Assembly (NCBI GenBank): GCA_019426215.1
Contig: CM033395.1
Coordinates: 16,296,569 to 16,360,568, forward strand
From: Buddleja alternifolia
Lineage: Eukaryota > Streptophyta > Magnoliopsida > Lamiales > Scrophulariaceae
Length of the DNA: 64,000 nt
Reading direction: 5' to 3'
A program made the translations under genes and the position numbers. Below the pieces are notes generated by a model. That model was not told the origin of the DNA, made no database searches, and saw only the letters and a program-made list of their open reading frames with translations. This document shows, one piece after another, positions 45,261-55,848 of this stretch; the first letter of the stretch is position 1; the number at the start of each line of letters is the position of its first letter.

Positions 45261-46197
45261 ACCTTTTCAGCAAAAGTGACAAAAAAAATACAGATAGATA
45301 AACATCTGGACATATAAACAAGAAAAGGGTCCAAAACTTTCCTGAATTTATTTGAGAGAAAAAGCTTATAAACTCCAGAGCCGAAATCCTTTAAGCTTCT
45401 CAAATACATTCCTAGACAGTCACCCATATTTCAAACCTCTTTTTAAGAAGAACCTACACTACTATTGAGATATCTCCAAGTTGTTTGAACTTTCCAAAAA
45501 CAAACAAACTCGTGAACAAAACCATCAACACCTTTCATCTGAGTGAGAAAGCTTGTTGACTTACAAGCAATATTTTTGTGTAAAAGAAGCTTGTGGAAGA
45601 AGATCTCTATTGGAGCTGAAATCTGTGTGACCAAGGAGTTCCGAGATCAAGCGTAACTTGCACCATTTCTGAGTGAAAGAAGCAAGGGGATAGTAGGTCT
45701 TTAGTGGAGCTGAAATCTGTGTAACCAAGGAGTTCCGAGATCATATCCAATCTCCCTCTATTTTGTAGAAGTTTCTGTGTGACTCTTCGATAATCATCAT
45801 AGTGGAAAACCTCCCTGATAAAAGGAGAAGAAGGACGTAGCTGGGATTACATCACCCAGTGAACCTTATAAATATCCTGTGTCATTTACTGCTTTAACTA
45901 TTTACTGTTTATTGCTTTACTATTCATATTGCATACACTTTGATAAAGTTTTAAAGCAACTAAACGACTACTTTTGATTAACAAACCGAACGCTAAGCTA
46001 TAAAATACTTCCGCTGTGCTAACCCTGATTTAGTGACTAAACTCTGCCCTACTTTGGTAAGCGTTGAAATCACCAAGTCTAAGTTAACTTTTCCCAAGCG
46101 CCTAAAACTAGCGCTTAAGTCATTATCTCTCAAGCGCCGCACCCAGCGCTCAAAGTTTTCCGAGCGTTCAAATACTTCAAAGTGATACGAATTTTTA

Positions 46198-46250
46198 GAA
46201 GTCGAAAAAGACTTCAGGGTCTATTCAACCCCCCCCCCCTTCTAGACCCT
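46198..46250 (+). other. U5 tandem hairpins (SirA-right)
   Basis: GAAGTC (46198-46203) pairs with GACTTC (46210-46215) around GAAAAA. AGGGTCT (46216-46222) pairs with AGACCCT (46244-46250) around a loop holding a run of 11 C. The LTR ends 24 bases later. Confidence 0.65.
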
Positions 46251-46274
46251 TTCGTATACCATTTGGGACCAACA

Positions 46275-46279
46275 AAAGT
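46275..46279 (+). other. Target-site duplication AAAGT, right half
   Basis: Directly follows the SirA-right LTR. It matches the reverse complement at 20751-20755 and the empty site near 55995. Confidence 0.8.
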
Positions 46280-47360
46280 CTTTGGCCAAAGCAAACGAGA
46301 CGATTTTGCTAGGCACCAAATCGATCTCAATGATCTCGTATTATTATAATTTATACATATGGTCAAGTCTAGTGAGTTTGACATAACCATGACTCTCACT
46401 TGACCGAGGAACGTGAACGAAGAATTTATACATACACGGTACTTACGATTGAAATGTTGTGGAATAATCCATTCATTCGTATTTCATTTGGGCTACGAAG
46501 TGAGCCACATGACTGGCTAAGTGTTACCCACTTCCTTTGGTTTCCTCTCATTGCCAAATAAAACGAACCTAAAGAGTCGTGCTAAATAATTGAAGAAGAA
46601 AATTGAAAAGGGGGTTTTCTATTTTCTATTTTATTTTGGATAGATTTAATTTATTGGATAAGTTAAATAATTAATTGCTTAATGGATAAGATAATTAATT
46701 ATTGGATAAGATTAATTATTAGATAATTTCATAGAGAAATATATTAATGAATTAACTTATCTAATTAATTTTATTATTTAACTAATATATTTATTTATTG
46801 GATAAAATAAATAATTAATTGAATAAAGAAATTAACAAAACAAAAAGAATTCTGGGCCCTATTAGGCTAGGTTGGATGATCAAATCAGTCTCTTTTGTTT
46901 TGTCTTGGTCAACAAGTCATTGAGTTATAAAAGGGCTCTCTTGACTATAACCTAGAGAACGGAATACATTACATGAATTGTAACTCTCCAAAGAATAGAT
47001 GAAGAAAAATATCCTCCCTCTCTATACACCAAAGTCGCCGCCCTTATAGAGAACAAGAAGGGAATTTTTCGTCAACAATTCGCGCGTGATAATTTAGAGG
47101 CAACGTGATTCGTTGTTAGATTCATCTACAACTTCAAGAATTGAATAACACAAGGGTTGAAGAATTCAAGAAGTTCATCAATCTAAAGTTTAAAAGAAGA
47201 ATTGAATTCTCCTACCACCTCGCTTCAACGGGTAAGTCAGATTTACTCGTTAATGCATGTTTGAGATTCAATTATGCGAATTATAGTACACTTTTGGGTT
47301 TTTAATTAAATTTTTGAAATCCTTCCGCTGCGTTTATGTGTTTTTACCCAAAACCCAACA
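46280..47360 (+). repeat. CopK 5' LTR, last 1081 bp
   Basis: Aligns with 56000-57081 with scattered substitutions. A TATAAAAG box lies at 46926-46933 (56646-56653 in the 3' LTR). A/T-rich repeats of a TTGGATAAG/AATTAATT type fill 46640-46830. Ends ACCCAACA just before the primer site. Confidence 0.9.
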
Positions 47361-47361
47361 G

Positions 47362-47373
47362 TGGTATCAGAGC
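47362..47373 (+). other. CopK primer-binding site (initiator tRNA-Met)
   Basis: TGGTATCAGAGC one base after the LTR end. It confirms that 46280-47360 is a 5' LTR. Confidence 0.95.
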
Positions 47374-47950
47374 CAATCTCTGATTTGCATATTTGATCTA
47401 CTTTACGTGATTTAAGAATTGTAAGTTATGTGTTTTTGAAGCAGGATTGTATGTTTTCTTAAATCTGGGTTTTATGGTTTGGCCTAGAATTTTTTGGTTT
47501 TTAGTTATTGTAAATTTGGGAATATTTGATGATATTGAAAATCAAAAAATACCGAGAAAAAAAGGGGCTCGAAAACCTCGAAAGAAACGCCTGCAGCGCG
47601 AGCACTGTTCACACGGGTGAACAGTTGCGCGCACAGCTGCACGCAGCAGCTGTTCACGTGGCCAGGCCAATCACGGCCTGTCGAGCCGTGTGCGTGGCCC
47701 GACGGGTCATTTGTTTGACACCCAATTCATTGAACCGGGTCTTGGATTCAGGTTTTAAAACGGGCTATGTTTGGGTCAAAATTGATATTTGGGTTTTGGG
47801 TGATTTTACTTAATTGGGTGGATCAAATGGATGATGACATGAATAATTTAAATCAAGTCAATTGAAAATTATCCAATTTCGATTTGTTAATTAGTTTGGA
47901 CTTAATCTAATTAAATCTAAATGGGCCAATTAAATTGGTGATTTGGACTT
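47374..47950 (+). other. CopK leader with G/C-rich hairpin island
   Basis: Non-coding leader. A G/C-rich island at about 47588-47715 stands out against A/T-rich surroundings. It contains a perfect 9-bp stem ACTGTTCAC/GTGAACAGT (47604-47625, loop ACGG) and a 6-bp stem CACGGC/GCCGTG (47672-47690). A short open frame at 47526-47813 has no recognisable domain. Confidence 0.5.
47946..47950. other. SirC target-site duplication GACTT, left
   Basis: GACTT here and again at 52013-52017, immediately outside the two LTR ends. Confidence 0.92.
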
Positions 47951-49697
47951 TGTTGGTCCCAAGTGGGCATACGAAAGGGTCTAAAACTGGGGGGGAGGGT
48001 TGAATAGACCCTGAAACTTTTTGGACTTCAAAAAGTTTCGTATTAAAATTGATTTGGACGATTGAAAATCTAAACGCTTGGCTAAGCGTTATAACCACTC
48101 AGGTTTAAGCATTTAGTTCTTTAATCAGGGTTAGCATAGCGGAATAATTTAGAGTCTTCTCTTTCAAAGGTTTTAGCGTCACAAAGTTTTCCTTACTTGC
48201 TTTTGGTTTTGAGATGTTTTGAATGCTTAGAGATCTTAGCGCTGGGTCAGACGATTAAGAAAAGATTTGAAAGCTTAGCGTTCTCTTTGACTTAAATTAG
48301 ACGCTTGACTGTTTTATATGCTTTTTCAAGATATAATGTGCAATTGTAAGTAAAGCAAATAAAATAGTAAATAACACAATAAATTGTAAGGTTCACTGGG
48401 TGATGTAATCTCAGCTACGTCCTTCTTCTCCTATGCACTTGGAGGCAATCTACTAAATTGATTCTCGAAAACTCACACAGAGACTTCTACAAAATAGGGA
48501 TAAAGAAAGAGATGGATATGGATGACTTGAGCTCCTTGGTCACACAGATTTCTACTACAAGCCACTTCAATCTTCTGCTTTTTGAAAGAAGCTCTCGAGC
48601 TCCTTGATCACACAGATTTCAGCTTCAATAAAGATCTTCCCCAAGATGGCCTTGAGCTCCTTGATCACACAGACTTCAGCTCCAATAAAGACCTTCCTCA
48701 ACAAGCTTCTCTTACTCAAAAATACTGCTTGTGAAGTCAACAAACTTTCTCACCCAGATGAAAGATGTTGAGAGTTTATTGTAACAGGTTTGTTTGATGT
48801 TGGGAAGTTCAAACAACTTGGGATATCTCAATAATAGTGTAGGGTTCTTCTATGAAGTTGTTTAAGATATCGGTGACTATCTTTGGAATGTATTTGGAAA
48901 GCTTGAAGGATTTTGGCTATGAAGTTTATAAGTTTTTTCTTCCAAATACTTTCAGCAAAGTTTGTCTCTCTGCACACCCACTAAGGTTTTGCTGAAGGGT
49001 AGTATTTATAGAAATTCTTGGGATTTGTCCGTTGGATACAATCAAGCGCGTGTCTCTCACGCAGCGCGTCAAATAGTCCCTTTCTGACATTCCTCAATTT
49101 CTGCTAGTTCCGATTGGACATAAGCAGACTTGAACTCTAAAAAGCTGACAGTCTAGTCAAAAGGTGGCTTGTCCACAAGTCATAATGCCCTGTCACATTT
49201 AATGCGTTTTGGATTTATTTCCGTTGGAAATAAATGCCCGTTGGATTTCATTTCAGTCCTCCATGACTTGAGAATGTATTTCAGGTGAATCTGATCTTGA
49301 ATCGTGTAAGTGATTTGAGCGCTTGGTTCAACACTCCTGGAACAATCCTTTAGCGTTAGCTAGGCGCTAAGAACATTATCTTGAATGCTGATTCATAAAT
49401 CCTGAAATAGTCTTTAAGCGTTTGACAGACGCTTAAGACAAATCTTCATCTTCACTTAACTTCAGACGCTGATCTTCGACTTCATCTCTAATACACTAAC
49501 CTAGAATTCTATTAACGACTCGGTATCTAATACTTAGTCTAAAATCTACAAAGTAAAAAATTACAAGCCTAACAAACCAATAAACTTTCAAATGCTTATA
49601 CATATGTTCTATGAAAGTACGAACTTACATTCTTTTAGGGTCTAACATGAAATCCTATCTTGTCATCATCAAAACATCTAACATGAAATTCCTAACA
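47951..49697 (-). repeat. 3' LTR of SirC (1747 bp)
   Basis: TGTTGG...CCTAACA on the plus strand. TATA at 49003-49010. Three repeat units with CTCCTTG(G/A)TCACACAGA lie between about 48528 and 48695. Confidence 0.9.
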
Positions 49698-49711
49698 ATT
49701 TCCCCCTTTTT
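49698..49711 (-). other. Polypurine tract of SirC
   Basis: In element sense AAAAAGGGGGAAAT, identical to that of SirA-right and adjoining the 3' LTR. Confidence 0.82.
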
Positions 49712-49835
49712 GATGATGTCAAGACCTTAACTCTTATAACTGTTTTATAGATTAAGAGTTTAAATAAAAGCCCAAAATAATATAAGTTAGCGTTTAGAAA
49801 GTGAGATAAGCCAAGATATTTCAGCGATGAATCAT

Positions 49836-50027
49836 TCATTCATATATATGGATTTGAAAGCGTATATGATTTATACTGAAACAATGAATACCTGCCTTTT
49901 CTTTCTCTTCCCCCTTAAACTGCTTTTCACACATTTCATCATCACAAGCACAAAGATAAGCAAATGATTTGACCTTCCATGAGTCATAATTTGACTCGGT
50001 CAACTTTGGTACTCTTGAAAATGCCAT
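49836..50027 (-). pseudogene. Sirevirus gag start fused to a remnant (SirC)
   Basis: Residues 1-33 (MAFSRVPKLTESNYDSWKVK to DDEMC) match the Sirevirus Gag N-terminus. The frame then runs into KQFKGEEKEKAG, coded by an AAGGGGGAAGAGAAAG stretch resembling the basic patch of ORF2 near 43690, so the deletion joined gag to the ORF2 end. The resulting 63-codon frame has no predictable function. Confidence 0.75.
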
Positions 50028-50116
50028 GAAAAAAAATTTTAAAGCAACTAAATTTTTTTAAAACTAGATCTAAACAGGCCGATACACTCGGAAATTTTAA
50101 AATTTCAACTTCAACC

Positions 50117-50128
50117 GCTCTGATACCA
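50117..50128 (-). other. Primer-binding site of SirC
   Basis: TGGTATCAGAGC in element sense, two bases inside the LTR at 50131. Confidence 0.93.
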
Positions 50129-50130
50129 CT

Positions 50131-52012
50131 TGTTGGTCCCAAGTGTGCATACGAAAGGGTCTAGAAGGGGGGGGGTTGAATAGACCTTGAAATCTTTTTA
50201 GATTTCAAAAAGTTTCGTATTAAAATTGATTTGGACGCTTGAAGATGTAAATGCTTGGCTAAGCGTTTACTAGAAGACTGTTTGAAAAGATTAACTTAGA
50301 CTCAAGATTTGAATACTATAACCACTCAGATTTAAGCGTTCAGTTCTTTAATCAGGTTTAGCACATTGGAATGATTTAGAGTCTTATCTTTGAAAGGTTT
50401 TAGCGTCACAAAGTTTTCCTTACTTGCTTTTTTGTTTTGAGATGTTTTGAACGCTTAGAGATTTTAGCGCTGGGTCAGACGCTTAAGAAAAGATTTGAAA
50501 GCTTAGCGTTCTCTTTGACTTAAATTAGATGCTTGACTATTTTATATGCTTTTTCAAGATATAATGTGCAACTGTAAGTAAAGCAAATAAAAAAGTAAAT
50601 AACCCAATAAATTTTAAGGTTCACTGGGTGATGTAATCCCAGCTACGTCCTTTTTCTCCTATGCATTTGGAGTCAATCCACTAAATTGATTCTCGAAGAC
50701 TCACACAGAGACTTCTACAAAATAGGGATAAAGGAAGAGATGGATATGGATGACTTGAGCTCCTTGGTCACACAGATTTCTGCTACAAGCCATTTCAATC
50801 CTCTGCTTCTGGAAAGACGATCTCAAGCTCCTTGATCACACAGATTTCAGCTCCAATAAAGATCTTCTCCAAGATGGCCTTGAGTTCCTTGATCACACAG
50901 ACTTCAGCTCCAATAAAGACCTTCCTCAACAAGCTTCTCCGACTCAAAAATACTGCTTGTGAAGTCAATAAACTTTCTCACTCAGATGAAAGATGTTGAG
51001 GGTTTATTGTAACAGGTTTGTTTGATGTTGGGAAGTTCAAACAACTTGGGATATCTCAATAATAGTGTAGGGTTCTTCTATGAAGATGTTTGAGATATCG
51101 GTGACTGTTTTTGGAATGTATTTGAGAAGCTTGATGGATTTTGGAGCTTCAATAAAGACCTTCTTCAACAAACTTCTCTTACACAAAAATACTGCTCATT
51201 GATCAATGAACTTTCTCGAGTTCCAATATGGCTATGGAGTTTACAATCTTTTTCTTCCAAATACTTTCAGCAAAGTTTCTCTCTCTGCCCACCCACTAAG
51301 GTTTTGCTGAAGGGTACTATTTATAGAGATTCTTGGGATTTGTCCCTTGGATACAACCAGGCACGTGTCTCTCACGCAGCGCGTCAAATAGTCCCTTTCT
51401 GACATTCCTCAATTTCTGCTGATTTCGATTGGACATAAGCAGACTTGAACTATGAAAAGATGACAGTCTAGTCAAAAGGTGGCTTGTCCACAAGTCATAA
51501 TGCCTTGTCACATTTAATGTGTTTTGAATTTATTTCCGTTGGAAATAAATGCCCGTTGGATTGCATTTCAGTCCTCCATAACTTGACAATGTATTTCAGG
51601 TGAATTTGATCATGAATCGCTTGAGTGATTTGAGCGCTTGGTTCAACACTCCTGGAATAGTTCTTTCGCGTTAGCTAGGCGCTAAGAACATTATCTTGAA
51701 CGTTGATTCATTAATCCTGAAATAGTCTTTAAGCGTTTGACAGACGCTTAAGACAAATCTTCATCTTCACTTGACTTGAGATGCTGATCTTCAACTTCAT
51801 CTCTAATAGACTCACCTAGAATTCTATTAGCGACTCGGTATCTAATACTTAGTCTAAAATCTACAAAGATAAAAATTACAAGCATAACAAACTAATAAAC
51901 TTTCAAACGCTTATACATATATTCTACGAAAGTGCAAACTTACATTCTTTTGGGGTCTAACATGAAATCCTATCTTGTCATCATCAAAACATCTAACATG
52001 AAATTCCTAACA
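50131..52012 (-). repeat. 5' LTR of SirC (1882 bp)
   Basis: As 47951-49697 but longer, chiefly through an extra repeat-like unit of about 90 bp at 51144-51235 that copies part of 50906-50990. TATA at 51318-51325. Hairpin 2 is GAAATC/GATTTC (50189-50206). Confidence 0.9.
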
Positions 52013-52017
52013 GACTT
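52013..52017. other. SirC target-site duplication GACTT, right
   Basis: Matches 47946-47950 exactly. Confidence 0.92.
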
Positions 52018-53595
52018 AAATTAAATTTAGCCGAATAAGAAATTAATAAAACGTGCATGTTATTCTAATTAATTATTTTGAGCCCAATTAAATTGAATCC
52101 AAGTGGACCAAAAGGATGGTGACTTGGGTTAGATGAAATCGAGCCCAATAAGATTAATTCGAATATAATATTTAATTAGACTTAATTAATTATTTTTCTT
52201 AGAGATTAATAATTAACTTATGGATTAAATATTATTATTGTTCCTCGACTTGGAAATTACTTAATTTTGATAAAAGAATATAAATTATTTTTCTTAGAGA
52301 TTAATAATTAATTCTTTGATCAAATAAAAGTATTTCCAATAATAGATGGCTTTAAATCATAATAAAATAAAATAGAATTCCATATTTTATGTATTCTATT
52401 AGTAGGATTAATATTATTTTAATTAAAGGTAGATGTATTTAATTTTAATTTCGTACATCTAAGTCATCTAGTTGGACTAGAATGATTTTAATTGAAATAG
52501 TGAATGTATAAAACATTGGGGATTTTATAAAGGACTTTTTAGTTGGACTAAAACTCTAATAATCAACATAAGTGATATAATATTGCGAGCATGTATTAAA
52601 TGTTGCGAGCATGTATTAATTGATGCGAGCATGTCTTATGTGATTGTAACACTAATCATGGACTTAGGATTATATGTTTCACCTTTAATTTTATGGGTTA
52701 TCAAATTTCAAGCTATTTATTATATTTTTAGAAATAATGCATGAGTTGTTTTTCGAATCGAGATGAAATGGTTTAAAATTGATAACGTCAAAAAGCCCAT
52801 GAATGTTTAATAGGTTTAATCTATGCCTTTTTTATGGCCTATTGGCTCGGGCCCTCTAGTAAAAGTCCATGATCAAGTGGTGAATTTATTTATTTAAATT
52901 CTATAAATATTTATATTGAAAGGCATGATTATTAGTAGTATTTTTATGAATGATCCATATAGAATAAAAGCGCTATATAAATGGAATAATGTGCAAAGTG
53001 AGACCAAAAATTTTTGACGAATTAAATTCTCCCAAATAAATAATACCGAGTTAGAAAAGGATGTGTGACATCCTCTCCCTCCACTAAGCTTTCTAAAATT
53101 AAAATTACTATAAATGTATAATGCTTCCCAGTTATGGGGGTTATGCATTTAGAAATAATTTGAAATATTATGAAGTGCAAGAAATGCCTTAATCGAAGAA
53201 TATTGAAATTCAAATGTTAGATTATAGGAGTTAGTGGGAATGAAAACAGGTAGTTCACTAGCTTAGAAACCTGTTCGGTTGCGGTTTGGGGAAATATGGG
53301 GAAAGGTATTGAAATGCTTATTAGATAAATTGATATTAGATGTCACCTCAAATAATTAATGGGCCAGAAACCGATTAGGTTGCAACTCATTTAGTTAATT
53401 GAGGACCTCAATACCCGCTGTGGAATCGATGCCAATGATGATTCCCGATTTTGACATGGGAGTGTGGGATTCGAAAAATGCAATGGGAGCCAAGATAAAT
53501 TTTAAATCCTTAATTTTTCTTGGTTAAGTCAAAACAAGTAATCTAATAAATCTGGTTTATTTCTACAGTTTTTTTCTCGTTTATCTCTCTCAAAT
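52018..53595 (+). other. CopK leader, A/T-rich, no gene seen
   Basis: Continuation of the CopK leader after SirC. It is A/T-rich, with three near-identical TGCGAGCATGT words at 52584-52633. No credible coding sequence in either strand. Confidence 0.55.
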
Positions 53596-54457
53596 ATGAA
53601 AAACCCACTTTCAATTCTACTTAAAAAGAATACCCTGACAGGACCCAATTATATGGACTGTCTTAGAAATTTGAAGATTGTCCTCAATATGGAATCTCTG
53701 GGATACTTCTTCGAGGTTGATATCCTGGGGGCTCCTGCTAGAACCTGTGCCAATGAGGAAGAGGTCTAAGCCCATGAAAAATGGGTTAAGGACGACCTCC
53801 GGGTGAGAGGATACATGGTGGGATCTATGACTAATGATCTTCAAAGGTTACATGATAAGATGTCCACTACAAGAGCTATCCTAGCTCAACTGGTAGAGCT
53901 CTATGGAAAGCATAATCGAACTGCTCGATATGAGATATCGAAAGAGCTCTTCGGAGCCAAGATAAAAGAAAGTGAGAAGGTTGGTGATCATGTCCTCAAA
54001 ATTATTTCGAGGATCGAGAAATTGGAAGGTCTCAAATTCACCATGAACACCACCCTTCAAACAGACTTAATCTTGCAGTCTCTTCCTGATTCATTTTCCC
54101 AATTTGTGGTTAACTTTAACTACAATGAGATAGAGTGCAATTCAGCTGGGCTAATGAACAAATTGGTTACTACACAATCTCAAATGAAACCAAAGGGAAA
54201 GGAAACTTCCTTTGCTCATCTCTTGTGGACCTAAAAAGTCTAAGTCTAAGAAGAAGAACAACAACAAGAAAAAGTCTGGCTAGCTTGGAGCTCAAGGGGG
54301 TGTCAAGAAGGGTAAGGGAAAGGCTCAAGGGTTTTACAAGAGCAAAGGGCCTAAGAAAGCGGATAGATGTCTCAAATGCGGAGAGCTTGGCCACTGGAAG
54401 AGGAACTGTCCTAAATTAGGCAAAGGCGCACAACGTATAGAACTACTTGTTTTTTAA
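53596..54457 (+). pseudogene. gag: CopK gag, one stop and one frameshift
   Basis: Copia Gag (UBN2-type). The chosen ATG at 53596 opens 57 codons (LKKNTLTGPNYMDCLRNLKI, the conserved start of the capsid domain) up to a TAA at 53767-53769. The same frame continues with KWVKDDLRVRGYMVGSM, YGKHNRTARYEISKELFGAK and LILQSLPDSFSQFVVNF. A frameshift near 54230 leads into a Lys-rich segment and a CCHC zinc knuckle, CLKCGELGHWKRNC (54368-54409). Gag ends at a TAA at 54455-54457. The protein would form the element's particle. It differs from the Sirevirus gag in lacking the coiled-coil tail. Confidence 0.85.
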
Positions 54458-54469
54458 ACTAACTGTTCT

Positions 54470-55848
54470 ATGACCGTATTTTCTACTTCGTGGATTCTGG
54501 ACTCAGGGGCTAGTGCCCATGTATGTTGTTTGGATCAGGATCTTCAGAGAAGTAGAAAGCTGGGCCGAGAAGAAGTGATGATCAAAGTAGGCAGCGGGGA
54601 AAGCGTCGCAACTACTAGGATTGGGTCTACTTCTCTTTATTTGAATTCTGGACATTTATTGTTTTTAGATAATGTTTTAGTTTTGCCCAAGGGGCTTAAG
54701 AACATTGTATCTATTCCTATCTTAGTTAAGATTGGATATACATTCCGTTTTTCTAAATTAAATTGCGACATTTATTATGGAAATAAATTAGTTGGCAATG
54801 CTTGTTTAGTTAATGGTTAGTATTATTTGAATGTCCGTTTTGTAACACAAAAACGTGGTAGGCAAGAAGCTAACCTAAAAATCAAATGGCATCTTAGACT
54901 AGGCCATGCTGGAGAACACAAGATCCACAAAATGGAAAAAGACGGGCTATTAAGCTCACTGGGGTCGGATCCCATTCCAATATGTGAATCATGTCTCTTA
55001 GGCAAGATGGCTAGATCTCCCTTCACCGGGACTTTTGAAAGAGCTACTCAATCTTAGAGTTAGTGCATACCGACGTCTGCGGACCATTTGGAGAAATGGT
55101 TCATGGAGGTTTCTACTACTTCATCACATTCACAAATGATCATTCAAGATATAGTTTAGTGTATTTGATAAAGCAAAAGTCTAAATCCTTTGAAAGGTTC
55201 AAGGAGTTCAAAGCCTTAGTAGAAAATCAAACTGGGCAAAATATAAAAACTCTACGATCAGATCATGGAGGAGAATATATGAGTGCCGAGTTTGATGAAT
55301 TCCTTAGACAACAAGGAATAATGTTACAACTAACACCACCAGCAACTCCTCAACTAAATGGAGTAGCTGAGCGAAGGAACCGAACATTGTTGGACATGGT
55401 TCGTTCCATGCATAGTTACACTGATTTACCCATTTCATTGTGGGGACACGCGCTCCTTACTGCTGCTCATGTTTTGAATAGATGTCCCTCCAAATCTGTT
55501 CCTAAAACTCCGCATGAGATGTGGAATAATAGAAAACCGAGTCTTAATCACATTAAAATTTGGGGATGTCCCACTTATGTCAAGAAGACTAAAGTGGAGA
55601 AATTGGAGACAAGATCCCTCATGGGACATTTCATTGGTTATCCTGAGGATTCCATGGGATTCTTCTTTTACCTGCATGATAATCAGAGAATCATCGTGGC
55701 CCTACAAGCTCACTTCCTTGAAGACGATTTCATCTTGGAAAGGGGCAAAGGTAGGAAAATTGTTCTACAAGAACAAAACGAAACTCCCTCAGAGACATCT
55801 GTCCAAGAACCAAGGCCTGAACCAATAGTAGCACAATCACTAGAGTAG
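54470..55848 (+). pseudogene. pol: CopK pol: protease and integrase only
   Basis: Protease with WILDSGASAHVC near 54488-54523. A TAG at 54818-54820 interrupts the frame, which continues with the HHCC zinc region (LRLGHAGEHKIHKME, CESCLLGKM). A frameshift near 55055 precedes the integrase core, open from 55063: HTDVCGPFGEM, LRSDHGGEY and [21 protein letters not shown], with the D, D and E of the catalytic triad in place. The frame ends at 55846-55848, a stop that belongs to LTR sequence: the RT and RNase H half has been deleted together with the first 517 bp of the 3' LTR. Not functional. Confidence 0.88.

Larger units (their letters stand above)
40710..46274 (+). mobile_element. SirA-right: 3' part of a Sirevirus element
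   Basis: ORF2 from within its N-terminal domain, 3' UTR, polypurine tract and complete 3' LTR. Upstream parts are missing at the gap. The right flank AAAGTCTTTGG is CopK LTR sequence and pairs with the flank of SirA-mid at 20751. It is the cleanest SirA copy of ORF2's second half and is probably the true 3' end of the SirA-mid insertion. Confidence 0.9.
44445..46274 (+). repeat. 3' LTR of SirA-right (1830 bp)
   Basis: TGTTAGG...GGGACCAACA, nearly identical to the reverse complement of 18946-20750 apart from about 22 extra bases near 45040-45062. U3 carries many CAAGCGT words; R-U5 carries the 94 bp repeat units and the terminal hairpins. Confidence 0.93.
47951..52012 (-). mobile_element. SirC: internally deleted Sirevirus with both LTRs
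   Basis: Minus strand: 5' LTR 52012-50131, primer site (50117-50128), 433 bp interior, polypurine tract and 3' LTR 49697-47951. Perfect GACTT flanks show it arrived as one unit. The interior retains only the gag start and a short piece resembling the basic patch near the ORF2 end. LTRs differ visibly from each other, so it is older than SirB, and it belongs to a third subfamily. All cis signals remain, so mobilisation in trans is possible. Confidence 0.92.

Noticed and set aside
46640..46830. A/T-rich TTGGATAAG/AATTAATT region as a microsatellite or origin
   Set aside because: It is present in both CopK LTRs at the same place, so it is ordinary LTR sequence.
47526..47813. 95-codon open frame in the CopK leader
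   Set aside because: No recognisable domain, a G/C-rich repeat-like middle and no copy elsewhere in the window; treated as leader sequence.
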